Origin: JAZIHH01 sp036678685
Lineage (GTDB): Bacteria > Bacillota > UBA4882 > UBA10575
Assembly: GCA_036678685.1 (NCBI GenBank)
Contig: JAZIHH010000020.1
Location: 620,001-684,000 of the forward strand
Length of the DNA: 64,000 nt
Reading direction: 5' to 3'
Shown here: positions 61,064 through 64,000 of the stretch, piece by piece
Position numbering within the stretch: position 1 is the stretch's first letter
How the letters are laid out: the number at the start of each line of letters is the position of its first letter
Program-made: the position numbers and the translations under genes
The notes under the pieces: model-generated
The model's database searches: none
Seen by the model: the letters and a program-made list of their open reading frames with translations, nothing else
What the model was told of the DNA's origin: nothing

Positions 61064-62182
61064 TCAACTTTCATTTCCGTCTTTGCCAACCTGTTTCGTC
61101 AAGTATAAAGATATCAAGAGGGCAAGCGCCCCAAAGAGCAAAGATAAAACCAGGGTGACAACCGCGACCACCCGTCTTTCTTTATATAAAAAAGAGGTGG
61201 AAACCAAATTTACCAGATACCAACTATTTCTCCCGGCCGTCTTGCTTTTACCGTCCACCGCTTTGTAAGTGACCAAATTTTGTTCCCGGTTGACCGTAGT
61301 AAGGAAACTACCCTGCCGCCCCCGACCGGCGTCCTCTCCGGTCAAGGCCCCGCCATTTGCAGGCAAAATCCGTTCAATTATTTGCGGGGCCTTCTTGCCG
61401 ATCTCTTCTTTAAACGGTGAAGAGATGATTTCACCCCTGCTGTTAATGAGGAGCGAATAATAGTCAATTCCGTTCCAGGAATCATTTAATTCTTCATAAA
61501 ACGCCAAATTCACCAAGCGATCGATTTTCTCTTCATCAATAACCAGCGCCAAAATGCCCAAAGGCACACCGGTGGAAATTTTTTTCATCAGCCGGCCCAA
61601 AAACACGTAATTGCCCCGGTTGATCTTGAGGGGGGCCGACCAGACAATCCCGCCGTCGGCTTCCATAATCTCGCGGCCGGCGCCGGTTTCTTTGAATTTC
61701 CGGCTCAAAGCAATAAAATCTTGCTGCAAATCTTTGGTGACGACAATGGGCTCGACTTGCCCGGAAGCGCTGACAAAGATGAAACCGAATAAATCCGCAT
61801 CGTTTTTCATATGCTCATGGAAACAGGCTTTCACTGTTTCCGCCGTCTCCCGCGTCTTGTTTCCGTGGTCGCAATATTTTTCCAGCGCGGTGAGAAAATC
61901 ATTATTCACAAACAATTGCAAAGAAACAGCTTCATAGCCAGCCAGTTTCCCCTGGAGGTTATTAACCGCTTGCGTCAGCTCCGCCAGGGAATAGCGGGCC
62001 ACTTTGCTGGTGACCGCTTTTTTAAAATGGCCATGGGAGATTGTTCCTACGATGAGGAGAGGAGTTAAGGTAAGGACGATTAACAAGTAAAACAGTGTTG
62101 TCCGGGGCGAAAACCGTGCCTGAATTATTGGCCGGCGGGAGCCCCGGGCTTTAAATGGTCTAATCCGGCTGGAATTCATCAT
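61064..62182 (-). CDS. Membrane sensor protein with dCACHE domain and no kinase domain
   Basis: A 372-residue protein with an N-terminal membrane helix (about 29-49; LFYLLIVLTLTPLLIVGTI), a large extracytoplasmic double-CACHE-like domain (about 50-335; GFIFVSASGQVEPIVV, ILALVIDEEKIDRLV, YSLLINSRGEIISSPF, GRNSWYLVNLVSTSFLY) and a second helix (about 340-364). It stops exactly where a HAMP domain would begin (LTKQVGKDGNES), so it has a receptor's outer half but no signalling output. No remnant of a kinase is visible in the 70 bases that follow. It lies between the permease and the binding-protein genes. Confidence 0.8.
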   Translation of the reverse strand: MMNSSRIRPFKARGSRRPIIQARFSPRTTLFYLLIVLTLTPLLIVGTISHGHFKKAVTSKVARYSLAELTQAVNNLQGKLAGYEAVSLQLFVNNDFLTALEKYCDHGNKTRETAETVKACFHEHMKNDADLFGFIFVSASGQVEPIVVTKDLQQDFIALSRKFKETGAGREIMEADGGIVWSAPLKINRGNYVFLGRLMKKISTGVPLGILALVIDEEKIDRLVNLAFYEELNDSWNGIDYYSLLINSRGEIISSPFKEEIGKKAPQIIERILPANGGALTGEDAGRGRQGSFLTTVNREQNLVTYKAVDGKSKTAGRNSWYLVNLVSTSFLYKERRVVAVVTLVLSLLFGALALLISLYLTKQVGKDGNES

Positions 62183-63321
62183 TATTTCACCTGTTTTCGG
62201 ATCTTTTCGCCCGCTTTCCTTATTCTTGGTTCCCGGTCTCTTTCCCCTCCGGCGGCCAGGTGCGGTTTCAGCCAGGGAGGAAGGGCAAGTCGGAATTTCC
62301 TCCTGTCCCGCAATGACATAATGATGCTTTGCAGTACAATAAAGAGATACAGCAAGAGCCCGCTGACGATCGCTTGTAAGTTTGACTGGACGCCCGCCGC
62401 CCGGATCAGTTCGTTGATGGTCAGAAGGGTCAGCGTCCCGATGGGCGCGCCCAGCAAGTTCCCCACGCCGCCGTTGAGCAGGATGCCGCCCATGACATTG
62501 GCGGCGATGGCTTTTATCTCATACAAGGCCCCGTTTCCGATATTGCCGGCTCCTGTCGTCAGGAGGAAAACAAAGCCAGAGATCCCGGCGGTTAACCCGC
62601 AGAGCACGTAGGAGAGGAAGATCGTTTTTTTGACGTTGATCCCGAGCATCCGGGCGCTTTGACGGTTGCCGCCCACCGCATAGAGATTGCGCCCGAAACG
62701 CGACCACTTCATGAGGACGGCGTAGAGCACAACAAGGACCACCACCACGATGACGCCCGGTTTGATTTCACACGGGATGAAAACGCCCAGCCGGTTTACG
62801 GTGCCAAGCCAAGGAATCTCGATTGTAAATCGCCGCAAAGCAACAAAAGCAGGCACGGTCACGTTGAGCGGCTCTTTGTGGAGGGTCGTCAGCAGCCCCT
62901 GCGCCAAGAACATCCCGGCCAGCGTTATAATAAACGGCTGGATTTCAAGGTAGGCAATGAGGTAGCCATGCATGAGCCCAAAGGCGAGCCCGATCCCGAG
63001 CGCCAGAAAGAAGGCGCCCCAGATGTTCCCCGTTCCCGATTGGAGCAACACGGCGCAGGCCATGGTGACCAGGCCGCAGACGGCGCCGACGGAAATATCG
63101 ATCCCGCCTCCGATCATAACAATGCACATCCCAAGGGTAACGATAAAGAGCGCCGCGTTGAGGTTGAAAAAGTCAAAGAAGGTCTGAAACTGCCGGAAAC
63201 TAACGGGAAAACTGAGCAGGGCAATCCCATACATCAGGAGAAAGATAATCCCGGCGATGATAAAAAGAAGCGTCGAATTCGACATTCTTGTTCTTGGTTT
63301 GGTCGGATTCAGGGTTCCCAT
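62182..63321 (-). CDS. Sugar ABC transporter permease (BPD_transp_2, RbsC/YtfT type)
   Basis: A 379-residue permease with about ten membrane helices. Signatures: LNAALFIVTLGMCIVMIGGG and GIDISVGAVCGLVTM, the EAA-like region GLTAGISGFVFLLTTGAGNI, and EIKAIAANVMGGILLNGGVG. A Lys/Arg-rich C-terminal tail follows. It forms the channel for a sugar of the ribose/galactofuranose class together with the permease gene upstream. GGAGGAG precedes ATG 63321. The ATP-binding subunit is presumably beyond the window. Confidence 0.93.
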   Translation of the reverse strand: MGTLNPTKPRTRMSNSTLLFIIAGIIFLLMYGIALLSFPVSFRQFQTFFDFFNLNAALFIVTLGMCIVMIGGGIDISVGAVCGLVTMACAVLLQSGTGNIWGAFFLALGIGLAFGLMHGYLIAYLEIQPFIITLAGMFLAQGLLTTLHKEPLNVTVPAFVALRRFTIEIPWLGTVNRLGVFIPCEIKPGVIVVVVLVVLYAVLMKWSRFGRNLYAVGGNRQSARMLGINVKKTIFLSYVLCGLTAGISGFVFLLTTGAGNIGNGALYEIKAIAANVMGGILLNGGVGNLLGAPIGTLTLLTINELIRAAGVQSNLQAIVSGLLLYLFIVLQSIIMSLRDRRKFRLALPPWLKPHLAAGGERDREPRIRKAGEKIRKQVK

Positions 63322-63322
63322 T

Positions 63323-64000
63323 CTACTCCTCCTTCTTCACAGAACTGTCCGTGATGGAAACAACCGCCTTGTTTAGTCCTCCTGTCTGGCGTACGGAGTA
63401 GCCGGCGACGAACGTTTTTGCCTTGTCCAGGAATTTCCTGGCAGAGACCCTGACCACCGGCGAGGCAATGACCATGAGAATGATAATGAAGACCGCCTTG
63501 AAGGCCTTGATGGCTTCGGGGTTTACTTCCAGCCGGAGCAGGGTCCTGTTCAGCACCTCGATGGTGTACGCGCCGATAATCGAACCGGTGATACTGAACT
63601 TCCCGCCGCCCAGCGAGTTTTCGCCTAGGGCGACGGCCAGGATCGCGTCCATCATGATGAACTTGAGCAGGTTGACACTGTCGTGGCGCCCTGCCTTGTT
63701 TACCGCAATGAAACCTGCGATCGCGCTGCAGACTCCCATCAGCAAAAAGGTCAGGAAGATAACCTTTTTCGGATTGATCCCGTTCAGCCGCGCCGCGCTG
63801 GGGTTGATGCCCACCGCCTCCACATAGAGCCGGAGATTGGTGGTCTTGAGGACCACGGCCACGAGCGCGAGGAAAACGGCGGTCAGGATGATCGGCGTCT
63901 GGATGGGCACGCCCGGTATGACGGTGCCGATTTGGTTCGAGATCGGGTTTGCCAGGATGGGCGATACTTTGCCGTCAATAATAAACGCGATCGACCTGCC
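63323..64000 (-). CDS. Sugar ABC transporter permease, second subunit (5' end outside window)
   Basis: The C-terminal 225 residues of a BPD_transp_2 permease; the reading frame is open to the window end. Motifs: AVGINPSAARLNGINPKKVI, GVCSAIAGFIAV, FIMMDAILAVALGENSLGGG (the conserved permease-ATPase interface region) and GSIIGAYTIEVLNRTLL. It is one base from the start of the other permease gene. The heteromeric pair is the YtfT/YjfF arrangement. Confidence 0.92.
   Translation of the reverse strand, partial: GRSIAFIIDGKVSPILANPISNQIGTVIPGVPIQTPIILTAVFLALVAVVLKTTNLRLYVEAVGINPSAARLNGINPKKVIFLTFLLMGVCSAIAGFIAVNKAGRHDSVNLLKFIMMDAILAVALGENSLGGGKFSITGSIIGAYTIEVLNRTLLRLEVNPEAIKAFKAVFIIILMVIASPVVRVSARKFLDKAKTFVAGYSVRQTGGLNKAVVSITDSSVKKEE

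Overview
The window comes from the chromosome of a fermentative, probably anaerobic, endospore-forming member of the Bacillota (Firmicutes) with fairly high G+C. The evidence is the gene order tepA-ylzJ-(IS)-spoIIIE and dgt-dnaG-sigA-tRNA-nif3, a CwlD/GerM spore-cortex protein, two CgeB-like spore-surface glycosyltransferases, a tungsten/molybdenum aldehyde oxidoreductase, and an AmmeMemoRadiSam module. Two secreted proteins that look like outer-membrane beta-barrels hint at a diderm lineage (for example Limnochordia/Hydrogenispora-like). The lineage is inference only.

Region by region. 1-6.2 kb: arabinan/arabinoxylan utilisation, with two GH43 glycosidases (one cut by the window edge), a LamG lipoprotein and a LacI-type regulator. 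6.3-12.8 kb: an operon of Fe-S protein, aldehyde:ferredoxin oxidoreductase, a divergent enolase paralogue, glycerate 2-kinase and a LarA-type nickel hydroxyacid racemase. Together these could convert glyceraldehyde through glycerate and 2-phosphoglycerate to PEP. A convergent chorismate mutase-DAHP synthase fusion follows. 14-26.9 kb: a spore-surface-type glycan cluster with duplicated GT2/CgeB/GT-D modules, further GT2 enzymes, a SAF-domain oxidoreductase and an RmlA-like nucleotidyltransferase. Four tandem, hairpin-rich 211-bp repeats bounded by 19-bp inverted repeats interrupt it. 27-34.2 kb: tepA, ylzJ, an intact IS256-family element with 8-bp target duplication, a Na/Pi-cotransporter-like protein, spoIIIE/ftsK and a RodZ-like protein. 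34.2-42.8 kb: a conserved unknown, dgt, dnaG, sigA, two tRNAs, nif3, two zinc-ribbon proteins and a rhomboid-like membrane protein.

42.8-50.2 kb, mostly minus strand: a LysM polysaccharide deacetylase, a putative beta-barrel, a decayed or mis-sequenced lipoprotein gene, a non-homologous end-joining set (Ku, separate LigD-type ligase and polymerase) and speD. 50.5-56.4 kb, plus strand: the amidase-GerM fusion, a second barrel-like protein, a Memo-AMMECR1 fusion, its radical SAM partner, a corrinoid adenosyltransferase, a small membrane protein and tRNA-Arg. 56.5-64 kb, minus strand: a sugar-sensing and uptake locus with YesN/YesM two-component regulators, a sugar-binding protein, a kinase-less sensor protein and two ABC permeases, the last cut by the window end.
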